Assembly (NCBI GenBank): GCA_036946415.1
Contig: JAQIJD010000006.1
Location: 1-64,000, forward strand
Reading direction: 5' to 3'
Source of the DNA: Sphingomonas_Q fennica_A
GTDB lineage: Bacteria > Pseudomonadota > Alphaproteobacteria > Sphingomonadales > Sphingomonadaceae
Length of the DNA stretch: 64,000 nucleotides
Part shown: piece by piece, positions 56,720-64,000 of the stretch
Position numbering within the stretch: position 1 is the stretch's first letter
How the letters are laid out: every line of letters starts with the position of its first letter
Position numbers and translations under genes: made by a program
Notes under the pieces: generated by a model
Seen by the model: the letters and a program-made list of their open reading frames with translations, nothing else
Database searches by the model: none
Told to the model about the DNA's origin: nothing

Positions 56720-57315
56720 TCGCACGGCTGACCGGGGTGCTGGCCGAGACGGGGGCCGACCATGCGGTGATAGACGTTCACGGCGTCGGCTATCTGGTGC
56801 AGGCCTCGGCGCGGACGCTGGAGGCGCTGGGGCCGGTGGGCGGCGACGTGCGCCTGTTCACCGAGATGCATGTCCGCGAGGATGCGATGACGCTCTATGC
56901 CTTCGGTTCGGCCGGCGAGCGCGACTGGTTCCGGCTGCTGACGGGCGTGCAGGGCGTGGGCGGCCGGGTGGCGCTGGCGATCCTTTCCGTCCTGCCGCCG
57001 GCCGAATTGTCGCGCGCCGTCTCCGCGCAGGACAAGGCGATGGTGGCGCGCGCCAACGGCGTCGGGCCGAAGCTGGCGCTGCGTATCGTCACCGAGCTGA
57101 AGGACAAGGTGGCCGCCGCCCCGCTCGGCCCGGCGGGGACGGCACCCAAGGCGGGCGGGGCGGGGGCGACACAGGACGCGCTCTCCGCGCTCGCCAACCT
57201 CGGCTTCCGCCCGGCCGAGGCGGCGGCGGCCGTCGCCGCGGCGGAGCAGGAACTGGGGGCGGGCGCGACGCTGGATGCGTTGGTGCGGCTGGCGCTGCGC
57301 AAGGCGGCGCGATAA
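56716..57315 (+). CDS. ruvA: Holliday junction DNA helicase subunit RuvA
   Basis: A 199-aa junction-binding subunit of RuvAB: start MIARLTGVLAETGADHAVID, conserved VHGVGYLVQAS, helix-hairpin-helix segments GVQGVGGRVALAILS and ANGVGPKLALRIVTELKDK, then a flexible acidic-free linker and the C-terminal RuvB-contact domain (DALSALANLGFRPAEAAAAV). Its ATG overlaps the ruvC stop. Confidence 0.97.
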   Translation: MIARLTGVLAETGADHAVIDVHGVGYLVQASARTLEALGPVGGDVRLFTEMHVREDAMTLYAFGSAGERDWFRLLTGVQGVGGRVALAILSVLPPAELSRAVSAQDKAMVARANGVGPKLALRIVTELKDKVAAAPLGPAGTAPKAGGAGATQDALSALANLGFRPAEAAAAVAAAEQELGAGATLDALVRLALRKAAR

Positions 57316-57411
57316 CCTGTGATCCGGCCTTTTCCCGTTCGCCCTGATTAGCGCCGAAGGCGCGTATCGAAGGGTGGTCCTGCGCGGACCATGCGACCGT
57401 ATCATCGCCTC

Positions 57412-57614
57412 CCCTCCGTTCATGCCGAGCGAAGTCGAGGCACACGGGCAACATCCGCCGCGCGTGGTCCTCGACCCTTCGACATCGCTCAGGACGTGCT
57501 TCGCTCGAACCGAACGGGGGGAAGCGGGAGGGGAACGCGGTCTCGCGCATGTGGCCGTGCTTCGATACGCGCCTTCGACGGGCTCAGGCGCTACTCAGCA
57601 CGAACGGAGATTCT
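57412..57614. repeat. degenerate intergenic repeats (TTCGACnnnCTCAGGAC type)
   Basis: Three related pieces lie in the gap after ruvA: GTTCATGCCGAGCGAAGTCG (57419 on), the inverted form CCTTCGACATCGCTCAGGAC with GAACCGAACGG (57476-57521), and CCTTCGACGGGCTCAGGCGC with CAGCACGAACGG (57568-57609). Such units are common interspersed palindromes in sphingomonads, by my memory. No gene is seen in 57316-57622. The repeats may shape transcript ends of ruvA and the convergent DUF4170 gene. Confidence 0.6.
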
Positions 57615-57622
57615 GCAACGCC

Positions 57623-57835
57623 TCACACCTCGGGTTCGAGCAGCTTGTGGAGGTGGACGATCACGTAGCGCATCTCGGCATCGTCCACCGTCCGCTGCGC
57701 GGCCGAACGCCAGGCATTCTCCGCCGCCGCATAATTTTCGTAGAAGCCGACGACGTCGAGTTTGGTGATGTCCTGGAAGTCCAGCGTGCGCGGATCCTTG
57801 ACGCGGCCGCCGAAGACGAGGTGGAGCTTGCTCAT
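57623..57835 (-). CDS. DUF4170 protein
   Basis: A 70-aa soluble protein: MSKLHLVFGGRVKDPRTLDF, VVGFYENYAAAENAWRSAAQ, and MRYVIVHLHKLLEP. This matches the DUF4170 family, common in alphaproteobacteria and of unknown role. ATG 57835 was chosen over an in-frame start at 57877 because the family begins here. It lies 112 bp downstream of the mlaC-like gene on the same strand. Confidence 0.85.
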   Translation of the reverse strand: MSKLHLVFGGRVKDPRTLDFQDITKLDVVGFYENYAAAENAWRSAAQRTVDDAEMRYVIVHLHKLLEPEV

Positions 57836-57887
57836 GGGGGATGGCCTCTGTCCGGGGGTCGATGACCGCTTATCCATGCAACGCGAA

Positions 57888-57914
57888 GGGGCGGGAAGCC
57901 AAGCCCCCCGCCCC
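57888..57914 (-). terminator. candidate terminator downstream of the mlaC-like gene
   Basis: GGGGCGGG pairs with CCCGCCCC across an 11-nt loop. On the minus strand it sits about 33 bp beyond the mlaC stop and is followed by TTCGCG, so the U tract is weak; a six-T run lies on the other side of the stem. It may separate mlaC from the DUF4170 gene. Confidence 0.45.
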
Positions 57915-57947
57915 GAAAAAAGCTATGTGTCGCTTACGATCTGCGGA

Positions 57948-58550
57948 TCACGACCGCGCCTTCATCATGGCGACGAGCGCATCGAACCCCTGGCGCTGGA
58001 CAATCGCATCGAAATCGGCCGCCTGGGCGATGGCGAGATTGATGCCGGCGACCTTGAGGTTCGTCACCTTGTAGCCCGCACCCGCCTTGGCGACCGACCA
58101 GATCGCCGGGATCGGCTGGCGGCCGGGCTGGATGACCTGCGTCGCGACATCCACCGTGCCGCCGGCGGCGGGCGTCGCGCGGCCCACCTTCACCGTGGCG
58201 TTGGCATATTGGAACAGGCGATCGGCATAGGTGCCGATGATGTAATTGGGGAAGGCGGCCTTGTAGGCGGCGCGCTGTTGCGGGGTGATCGTGGGCGCCC
58301 AGCGGCGGATCAGCCGATCGCCGATCGCGTCGACCGCGAAATGCTGGGCGAGAAGCGTGCGGAACTTGGTCTTGGCGGCGGCGCGGTCGCCGCCCTTCAG
58401 CGCCACCAGCGCCTCGCTGGTGAGGGTGGTGACGAACTGGGTCGGCTCGCCGTTCACCACCTGCGCCGCGGCCGGCGACACGAAGGCGGGGGCGGCGATG
58501 CCGGCGAGGCCCAGCAGGGCGGCGGCAAGGGCGGACGGACGAGCGATCAC
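57948..58550 (-). CDS. mlaC: MlaC-family phospholipid-transport protein
   Basis: A 200-aa periplasmic protein (signal sequence ending in PAFVSPAAAQ). The fold segments FRTLLAQHFAVDAIGDRLIR, ITPQQRAAYKAAFPNYIIGT, YADRLFQYANATVKVG, and the end VAGINLAIAQAADFDAIVQR match MlaC/Ttg2D, which ferries phospholipids between the membranes. The GTG start is at 58550. The mlaFEDB transporter genes are not here, so this is a stand-alone copy. Confidence 0.9.
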   Translation of the reverse strand: MIARPSALAAALLGLAGIAAPAFVSPAAAQVVNGEPTQFVTTLTSEALVALKGGDRAAAKTKFRTLLAQHFAVDAIGDRLIRRWAPTITPQQRAAYKAAFPNYIIGTYADRLFQYANATVKVGRATPAAGGTVDVATQVIQPGRQPIPAIWSVAKAGAGYKVTNLKVAGINLAIAQAADFDAIVQRQGFDALVAMMKARS

Positions 58551-58651
58551 GGACGATCTCCACAGATGCGAGGGGCGGCCGAACGACCGGCCGCCCCTTC
58601 AAGGTTGCCCGGCGCTATGGCGACGCCGGGCTGAATGGGGTTTGAACCCGC

Positions 58652-59134
58652 TCAGGCGGTCTTGCGGGCGGCGCCGACCGCGGCCTGGCCGGCGGCGGTC
58701 GCCACTTCCCCGACATGGCCGAACAGCTTGCGGACCTGATCGCGCGCGGCATCGGCATTGAGGCCGACCTCGTCGATCTTGGCCTCGCCCGCCTCGCGCC
58801 CGGCAGCGAGCGCGGCGCGCGCGGCATCGTTGAGCCGGCCGCCGAGCCCGCCCAGCGCCTGCGTCTCACGCTCTGTGCGCGGCAGCAACGCGCCGGCGAT
58901 GGCGCCGATGGCGATGCCGGCGACCAGCGCGACCACCGGATTGGCGTCGATCCCCGACGCCGCCTTGCTGGTGGCGGTGTGCAGCGTCTCCCCAGCCTTG
59001 TCCTTGGCCGTGGCGAGGCGATCGGCCGCCTTGTCGGTCGCGGTCGAGAAGCGCTCGCGCGCCGCTTCGTAGGCGTCGCCGGCCTTTTCCTTCAGTGTGG
59101 CGTCGTGGGCGTCGGTGGCGGAATGGTTGGTCAT
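58652..59134 (-). CDS. YqjD-like membrane-anchored helical protein
   Basis: A 160-aa protein with long amphipathic helices (LKEKAGDAYEAARERFSTAT, DKAADRLATAKDKAGETLHT), then one hydrophobic glycine-rich segment NPVVALVAGIAIGAIAGALL followed by PRTE, the layout of DUF883/YqjD-ElaB ribosome-associated membrane proteins. The C-terminal part is again helical. It lies 45 bp downstream of the DUF3618 gene and probably belongs to the same stress-type module. Function inferred only by layout. Confidence 0.75.
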   Translation of the reverse strand: MTNHSATDAHDATLKEKAGDAYEAARERFSTATDKAADRLATAKDKAGETLHTATSKAASGIDANPVVALVAGIAIGAIAGALLPRTERETQALGGLGGRLNDAARAALAAGREAGEAKIDEVGLNADAARDQVRKLFGHVGEVATAAGQAAVGAARKTA

Positions 59135-59179
59135 GGCATTTCTCCTCGGGGCGTGCCGGGCATGCGGCGCCGGGGTCGG

Positions 59180-59539
59180 CTAGGGATGACTGGGCGGGGG
59201 CGGGGGGGTGTCGCGTTTCCGCGCGAGACGGTGGAGCGGCTTCCAGGCGACGAGGCCGGCGGCCAGCGCGGCGATGCCGACCACCACCGCCGGCTTGTCG
59301 CGCGCGACACGGCGGGCGGTGACGGCGGCCTCACCGGCCTTCTCCCGCACCACCACGGCGCCTTCGCCGATCACGCGGCGCGCGGTTTCGGCCGCATCCT
59401 CGGCGCGCTCGCGCACCGCCTCCACCCCTTCGTTGAGGATGGTGCGCGGGGCGAGGCGGCGCTGCAATTCCTGCCCGATGGCGAGCAGATCGGCACGGGC
59501 GGCATCGGCGTCGGCGCGGGCCTTGCTCTCCTCGCTCAC
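59180..59539 (-). CDS. DUF3618 protein (YqjK-like position)
   Basis: A 119-aa protein. The DUF3618 pattern (RADLLAIGQELQRRLAPRTI) is followed by helices (AVRERAEDAAETARRVIGEG) and one C-terminal membrane segment, PAVVVGIAALAAGLVAW, with a basic end. Its GTG at 59539 overlaps the stop of the holin-like gene (GTGA). Likely a membrane-tethered helical protein. Confidence 0.82.
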   Translation of the reverse strand: MSEESKARADADAARADLLAIGQELQRRLAPRTILNEGVEAVRERAEDAAETARRVIGEGAVVVREKAGEAAVTARRVARDKPAVVVGIAALAAGLVAWKPLHRLARKRDTPPPPPSHP

Positions 59540-59856
59540 GACAGCGCCCCCTTGGCGACGAGCGCCAGGATACCGGCGAGGACGATGCCGACGGCCGCCG
59601 CCACCGCCAGCCCGCCGGCCGGCCCCAGCCACGCCGCGATGGCGACGCCGAGCGCCGCGACCAGCACCGTCAGCGAGGCCTGCAGGATCAGGAGTGCCGC
59701 GACGAGCAGGATCGCCGGGCGGACGAAGCCCTGCGCCTTGCCCGTCGCCACCGCGCGATAATAAGCGATCTCGGCCTTCGCCAGATCGCGGGCGCGCTCG
59801 ACCGCCTGCGACAGCAGGGTGCCGATCGGCTCGTCACGCAGGGTCATGCGCGCCAT
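59536..59856 (-). CDS. phage-holin-superfamily membrane protein (YqjE-like)
   Basis: A 106-aa protein: MTLRDEPIGTLLSQAVERA, then LAKAEIAYYRA and two membrane segments (RPAILLVAALLILQASLTVL, GLAVAAAVGIVLAGILAL). This is the putative actinobacterial holin-X/YqjE pattern, a housekeeping membrane protein despite the name. ATG 59856 or 59847 may be the start. It lies 5 bp after the preceding gene. Confidence 0.83.
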   Translation of the reverse strand: MARMTLRDEPIGTLLSQAVERARDLAKAEIAYYRAVATGKAQGFVRPAILLVAALLILQASLTVLVAALGVAIAAWLGPAGGLAVAAAVGIVLAGILALVAKGALS

Positions 59857-59861
59857 ATCGC

Positions 59862-60440
59862 TCAGACGCCCGGCTTGGGTGCGCCGTCGGCCGGCGTCGT
59901 CGGGCCGGTGGCGGCGGGGATGCCGGCCTTGGCGATGCGGGCGAGCGCGAAGCCGAGCGCGGCGGCCGCGCCGATCGCGATGGCCGGGCTCTTGCGCACC
60001 GCTTCCCGCGCATCGTCGAACACCTGATCGGGATCCTTCATGCGGATCGTATCCGCAAAGCCCGCGATCGCGCCCGATGCCTGGCGGACGTAATCGCCAT
60101 AGCCGTTGCCGATCTTGTCGTCGATCTGCGCGGCGGCATCCTCGACCATGCGGACAAGATCGTCGAGCGCGCCGGTGGTGCGGTCCATGCCCTGCGCCAC
60201 ATAGCTGCGGGCATGATCGCCGGCCTGTTCGAACAGCGTCTGCGCGCGATCCGAGAAGGCGGCCTTCAGCGTTTCGGGGTTCCAGTCGAACGCCGGCTTG
60301 TCGCCGCCGCCGGTGCCGGACGTGCCGGCCGACGGATTGCCGACGCCGGGCGCGAAGCTGCCGGTCTCGGCGTCGCGGTCGATACCGGCACCGGTCTCGA
60401 TGCGGTCGGTGCCTTCGGGCAGGTCGGAAGATGTGGCCAT
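59862..60440 (-). CDS. YqjD/DUF883-like helical membrane protein
   Basis: A 192-aa protein starting MATSSDLPEGTDRIETGAGI (GAGGA 9 nt upstream). A Gly/Asp-rich N-terminus is followed by helices (AFSDRAQTLFEQAGDHARSY, DDLVRMVEDAAAQIDDKIG) and a membrane segment SPAIAIGAAAALGFALARIA, with a Pro/Ala tail. It opens a four-gene minus-strand set with the holin-like and DUF3618 genes, resembling the E. coli yqjD-yqjE-yqjK cluster. Confidence 0.78.
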   Translation of the reverse strand: MATSSDLPEGTDRIETGAGIDRDAETGSFAPGVGNPSAGTSGTGGGDKPAFDWNPETLKAAFSDRAQTLFEQAGDHARSYVAQGMDRTTGALDDLVRMVEDAAAQIDDKIGNGYGDYVRQASGAIAGFADTIRMKDPDQVFDDAREAVRKSPAIAIGAAAALGFALARIAKAGIPAATGPTTPADGAPKPGV

Positions 60441-60625
60441 GTGCTTGGTCCTCGTCTCGTCGGGTCCGCGGGGGGCGGGGTGCGCCCCCTCCGGCGTTTG
60501 CCACCTCTCAACCCGTATATGTCGCCAGCGTTCCAAAGCCGGGCGGGGCGTTGCCAGTGGCGCGGGCCGCCGGTAGGGCTTCCCGCCAGTTCCTCCCCCC
60601 GTTTGCCGCGAAAGGTGCGCACCCC

Positions 60626-61906
<1,281 letters not shown>

Positions 61907-61951
61907 CAGCCGACTTGCATGGGGCGACGAATCGTGATCCGTAAAGGCGTT

Positions 61952-62260
61952 ATGCCACGTCGCCCCACCGCCCAGCTGATCCGTTCGGCCGCGCCGCCCG
62001 CGATCGCGATCCTGGTGATCGCGCATTTCGCGGGCTTCGCGCTGATCGGGCCGAACGGGCTGTTGTCGCTGGGCGGCTACAAGACGGAGATCGCGCGCAA
62101 GCGGGCGGAGCTGGCGGTGCTTGAGACCGAGCGCAGCCGCCTGCGCCACCACGCCGCCTTGCTCGATCCGGCCCATGTCGACCCCGATTTCGCCGACGAG
62201 CTGGTGCGCCGCGAAACCGGCCAGATCCGTCCTGACGAAGTGATCATCCCGCGCGGCTGA
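61952..62260 (+). CDS. septum formation initiator (FtsB/DivIC-like)
   Basis: A 102-aa bitopic division protein: basic start MPRRPTAQLIRSAAPP, a membrane helix (AIAILVIAHFAGFALI), then a coiled-coil (KTEIARKRAELAVLETERSR) and the conserved end DELVRRETGQIRPDEVIIP. FtsB-type proteins help form the FtsBL/QLB complex. The eno-ftsB-pdhA order is common in alphaproteobacteria. Starts at 61919 (ATG) or 61934 (GTG) would add up to 11 residues. Confidence 0.88.
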   Translation: MPRRPTAQLIRSAAPPAIAILVIAHFAGFALIGPNGLLSLGGYKTEIARKRAELAVLETERSRLRHHAALLDPAHVDPDFADELVRRETGQIRPDEVIIPRG

Positions 62261-62367
62261 TGGTGCGCCGCAGCATCCGAACGGCGCGGAAAACCGTCCT
62301 TTAATTGGATTGCGGACGGGCGCGGCGGCCCTCTATAGCGCAGTCTGACAGTAGCGAGGAGACAGGC

Positions 62368-63438
62368 GTGGCCAGAGCATCCCAGGCGCGAACGACCAAG
62401 CCGGAGCCGGCCGCCGAAACGCCGCCCGCCACGCCCAACCGCGAGCGCCCGTCCGAACCCGCGCCCTACGCGGGCAGCCGGGACGAGCTGATGGAATTCT
62501 ACCGGCAGATGCTGCTCATCCGCCGGTTCGAGGAAAAGGCCGGCCAGCTCTACGGCCTCGGCCTGATCGGCGGCTTCTGCCACCTCTACATCGGCCAGGA
62601 AGCGGTGGCGGTGGGGCTCCAGTCGGCGCTCACCGTCGGCAAGGATTCGGTCATCACCGGCTATCGCGACCATGGCCACATGCTGGCCTATGGCATCGAT
62701 CCCAAGATCATCATGGCCGAGCTGACCGGCCGCGCCGCCGGCATCAGCCGCGGCAAGGGCGGATCGATGCACATGTTCTCGGTGGAGCATGGCTTCTACG
62801 GCGGCCACGGCATCGTCGGCGCGCAGGTGTCGCTGGGGGCGGGCCTCGCCTTCAAGCACAAATATGCCGGCGACGGCGGCGTCTGCCTCGCCTATTTCGG
62901 CGATGGGGCGGCCAACCAGGGCCAGGTCTACGAATCGTTCAACATGGCCGAGCTGTGGAAGCTCCCGATCATCTTCGTGATCGAGAACAACCAATATGCG
63001 ATGGGCACCAGCGTCAACCGCGCCTCGTCCGAAGACCAGCTCTACAAGCGCGGCGAAAGCTTCCGCATCCCCGGCATCCAGGTGGACGGGATGGACGTGC
63101 TGGCGGTGCGCGGTGCGGCCGAGACGGCGCTGGAGTGGGTGCGCGCCGGCAAGGGGCCGGTGCTGCTCGAACTCAAGACCTATCGCTATCGCGGCCATTC
63201 GATGTCCGACCCGGCCAAATATCGCTCGCGCGACGAGGTGCAGTCGGTGCGCGACAAGTCCGACCCGATCGATCATCTCGCCCGCGTGCTGGGCGAGATG
63301 GGCGTGCCCGAGGACGAGCTGAAGACGCTCGACAAGGATATCCGCAAGATCGTGGCGGAAGCCGCCGACTTCGCCGAGCAGAGCCCCGAGCCCGAGCTTT
63401 CCGAACTCCACACCGACGTCCTCGTCGGCAGCTATTGA
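62368..63438 (+). CDS. pdhA: pyruvate dehydrogenase E1 subunit alpha
   Basis: A 356-aa thiamine-diphosphate subunit. The start is GTG at 62368 with GAGGAG 6 nt upstream; the first 45 residues are a Pro/Ala/Thr-rich tail. The core has YRQMLLIRRFEEKAGQLYG, TGYRDHGHMLAYGID, the ThDP motif FGDGAANQGQVYESFN to ENNQYAMGT, and the phosphorylation-loop region YRYRGHSMSDPAKYRSRDE. It pairs with PdhB downstream by 11 bp. Confidence 0.97.
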   Translation: MARASQARTTKPEPAAETPPATPNRERPSEPAPYAGSRDELMEFYRQMLLIRRFEEKAGQLYGLGLIGGFCHLYIGQEAVAVGLQSALTVGKDSVITGYRDHGHMLAYGIDPKIIMAELTGRAAGISRGKGGSMHMFSVEHGFYGGHGIVGAQVSLGAGLAFKHKYAGDGGVCLAYFGDGAANQGQVYESFNMAELWKLPIIFVIENNQYAMGTSVNRASSEDQLYKRGESFRIPGIQVDGMDVLAVRGAAETALEWVRAGKGPVLLELKTYRYRGHSMSDPAKYRSRDEVQSVRDKSDPIDHLARVLGEMGVPEDELKTLDKDIRKIVAEAADFAEQSPEPELSELHTDVLVGSY

Positions 63439-63449
63439 GCGTCCGATCC

Positions 63450-64000
63450 ATGGCAATCGAACTGAAGATGCCCGCCCTCTCCCCGACGATGGAGGAGGGC
63501 ACGCTGTCCAAATGGCTGGTCAAGGAAGGCGACACCGTCAAATCGGGCGACATCCTGGCGGAGATCGAGACCGACAAGGCGACGATGGAGTTCGAGGCGG
63601 TCGACGAGGGCACGGTCGCGAAGATCGTCGTCGCCGAGGGCACCGACAATGTGAAGGTGGGCGCGGTGATCGCGCTGATCGCGGGTGAGGGCGAGGAAGT
63701 CAGCGACGTCTCGGCCGGCACCGAGGCCGCGGCCCCCGAAGCGGGTGCGACGCCCGCCGCAAGCCCCAAGGAAGAGAAGAAGGCCGAGGACGGCGAGGTC
63801 ACTGCCCCCGAATCGGCGACGCCGCACCAGATGGAGACGGGCGCGCGCCAGCTCGTCGCTTCCGCCGAGGAAGCGGACGACGCGCCGGAGGTGCCGGAGG
63901 GCACCGAACTCGTGAAGCAGACGGTGCGCGAGGCGCTGCGCGACGCGATGGCCGAAGAGATGCGCGCCGACGACCGGGTGTTCGTGATGGGCGAGGAAGT
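63450..64000 (+). CDS. pdhB: pyruvate dehydrogenase E1 subunit beta with N-terminal lipoyl domain (partial)
   Basis: The first 183 residues of PdhB, cut by the window end. Residues 1-80 form a lipoyl domain (MPALSPTMEEGTLSKWLVKE; lipoylated Lys in EIETDKATMEFEAVDEG), followed by an Ala/Glu-rich linker and the start of the E1 beta domain (VKQTVREALRDAMAEEMRAD, DRVFVMGEEV). The lipoyl fusion to E1 beta is known in alphaproteobacteria such as Zymomonas. The E2 and E3 partners of this complex are not in the window apart from lpdA. Confidence 0.96.
   Translation, partial: MAIELKMPALSPTMEEGTLSKWLVKEGDTVKSGDILAEIETDKATMEFEAVDEGTVAKIVVAEGTDNVKVGAVIALIAGEGEEVSDVSAGTEAAAPEAGATPAASPKEEKKAEDGEVTAPESATPHQMETGARQLVASAEEADDAPEVPEGTELVKQTVREALRDAMAEEMRADDRVFVMGEE

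Noticed and set aside
59536..59856. Prophage remnant because of a holin-type protein
   Set aside because: The holin-superfamily protein is of the YqjE type, its neighbours are YqjD/YqjK-like, and no other phage gene is present.

Overview
This window is chromosomal DNA of a high-GC alphaproteobacterium, most likely a member of the Sphingomonadaceae. I infer this from gene content and could not run a search. The indicators are class I lysyl-tRNA synthetase, GapR (DUF2312), a DUF1134/EipA protein, PdhB with an N-terminal lipoyl domain, a three-gene pnt operon, a CIRCE-controlled groESL operon, several RcnB-like proteins ending in FFW, and the GC-rich palindromic intergenic repeats common in sphingomonads. 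Nearly all of it looks like core genome. I see no prophage, insertion sequence, CRISPR array or rRNA, and one tRNA, tRNA-Ser(GCU).

Layout. 1-7.6 kb: lolA and ftsK on the minus strand, split by a plus-strand pair (DUF5678-like protein plus retropepsin-like protease), then an RcnB-like gene, a TPR-like gene coupled to lysK, and a PH-domain-like membrane protein. 7.6-16.6 kb: a palindromic repeat, an outer-membrane barrel, then ruvB-ybgC-tolQ-tolR-tolA-tolB-pal, with midA and lgt opposite. 16.9-28 kb: a Tat sulfatase, an L,D-transpeptidase, a coiled-coil lipoprotein, pntAA-pntAB-pntB preceded by a 15-codon leader, rarD, tRNA-Ser, eipA, pgeF, an FKBP isomerase and rpsU. 28-32.3 kb: an orphan 2Fe-2S protein, a second RcnB-like gene, and an overlapping GAF-PAS / diguanylate cyclase pair. 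32.4-41 kb: TCA-cycle genes mdh-(lipoprotein)-sucD-sucA-sucB-lpdA with a DUF433/DUF5615 toxin-antitoxin-like pair between sucB and lpdA, and no sucC. 41-49.4 kb: a lipoprotein, a TRIC-family channel, a DUF3298 protein, a four-copy tandem array of a 218-bp palindromic element, groEL-groES with CIRCE, and a low-complexity repeat lipoprotein next to a FhaC/ShlB-type transporter. 49.6-64 kb: sppA, ada, a cupin, pyk, a DUF1244 gene, gapR, yebC-ruvC-ruvA, a DUF4170 gene, mlaC, a YqjD/YqjE/YqjK-like module, eno, an ftsB-like gene, pdhA and the start of pdhB.

Major themes are the cell envelope (Tol-Pal, Lgt, LolA, MlaC, EipA, L,D-transpeptidase, PgeF, SppA), Holliday-junction processing (RuvA, B and C at two loci), and central carbon metabolism (pyk, eno, pdh, mdh, suc, lpd, pnt). 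The items most worth a second look are the repeat lipoprotein plus TpsB-like pair, the DUF5678/retropepsin cassette, the apparent CTG start of ruvC, the toxin-antitoxin-like pair inside the suc-lpd cluster, and the tandem palindrome array next to groEL.
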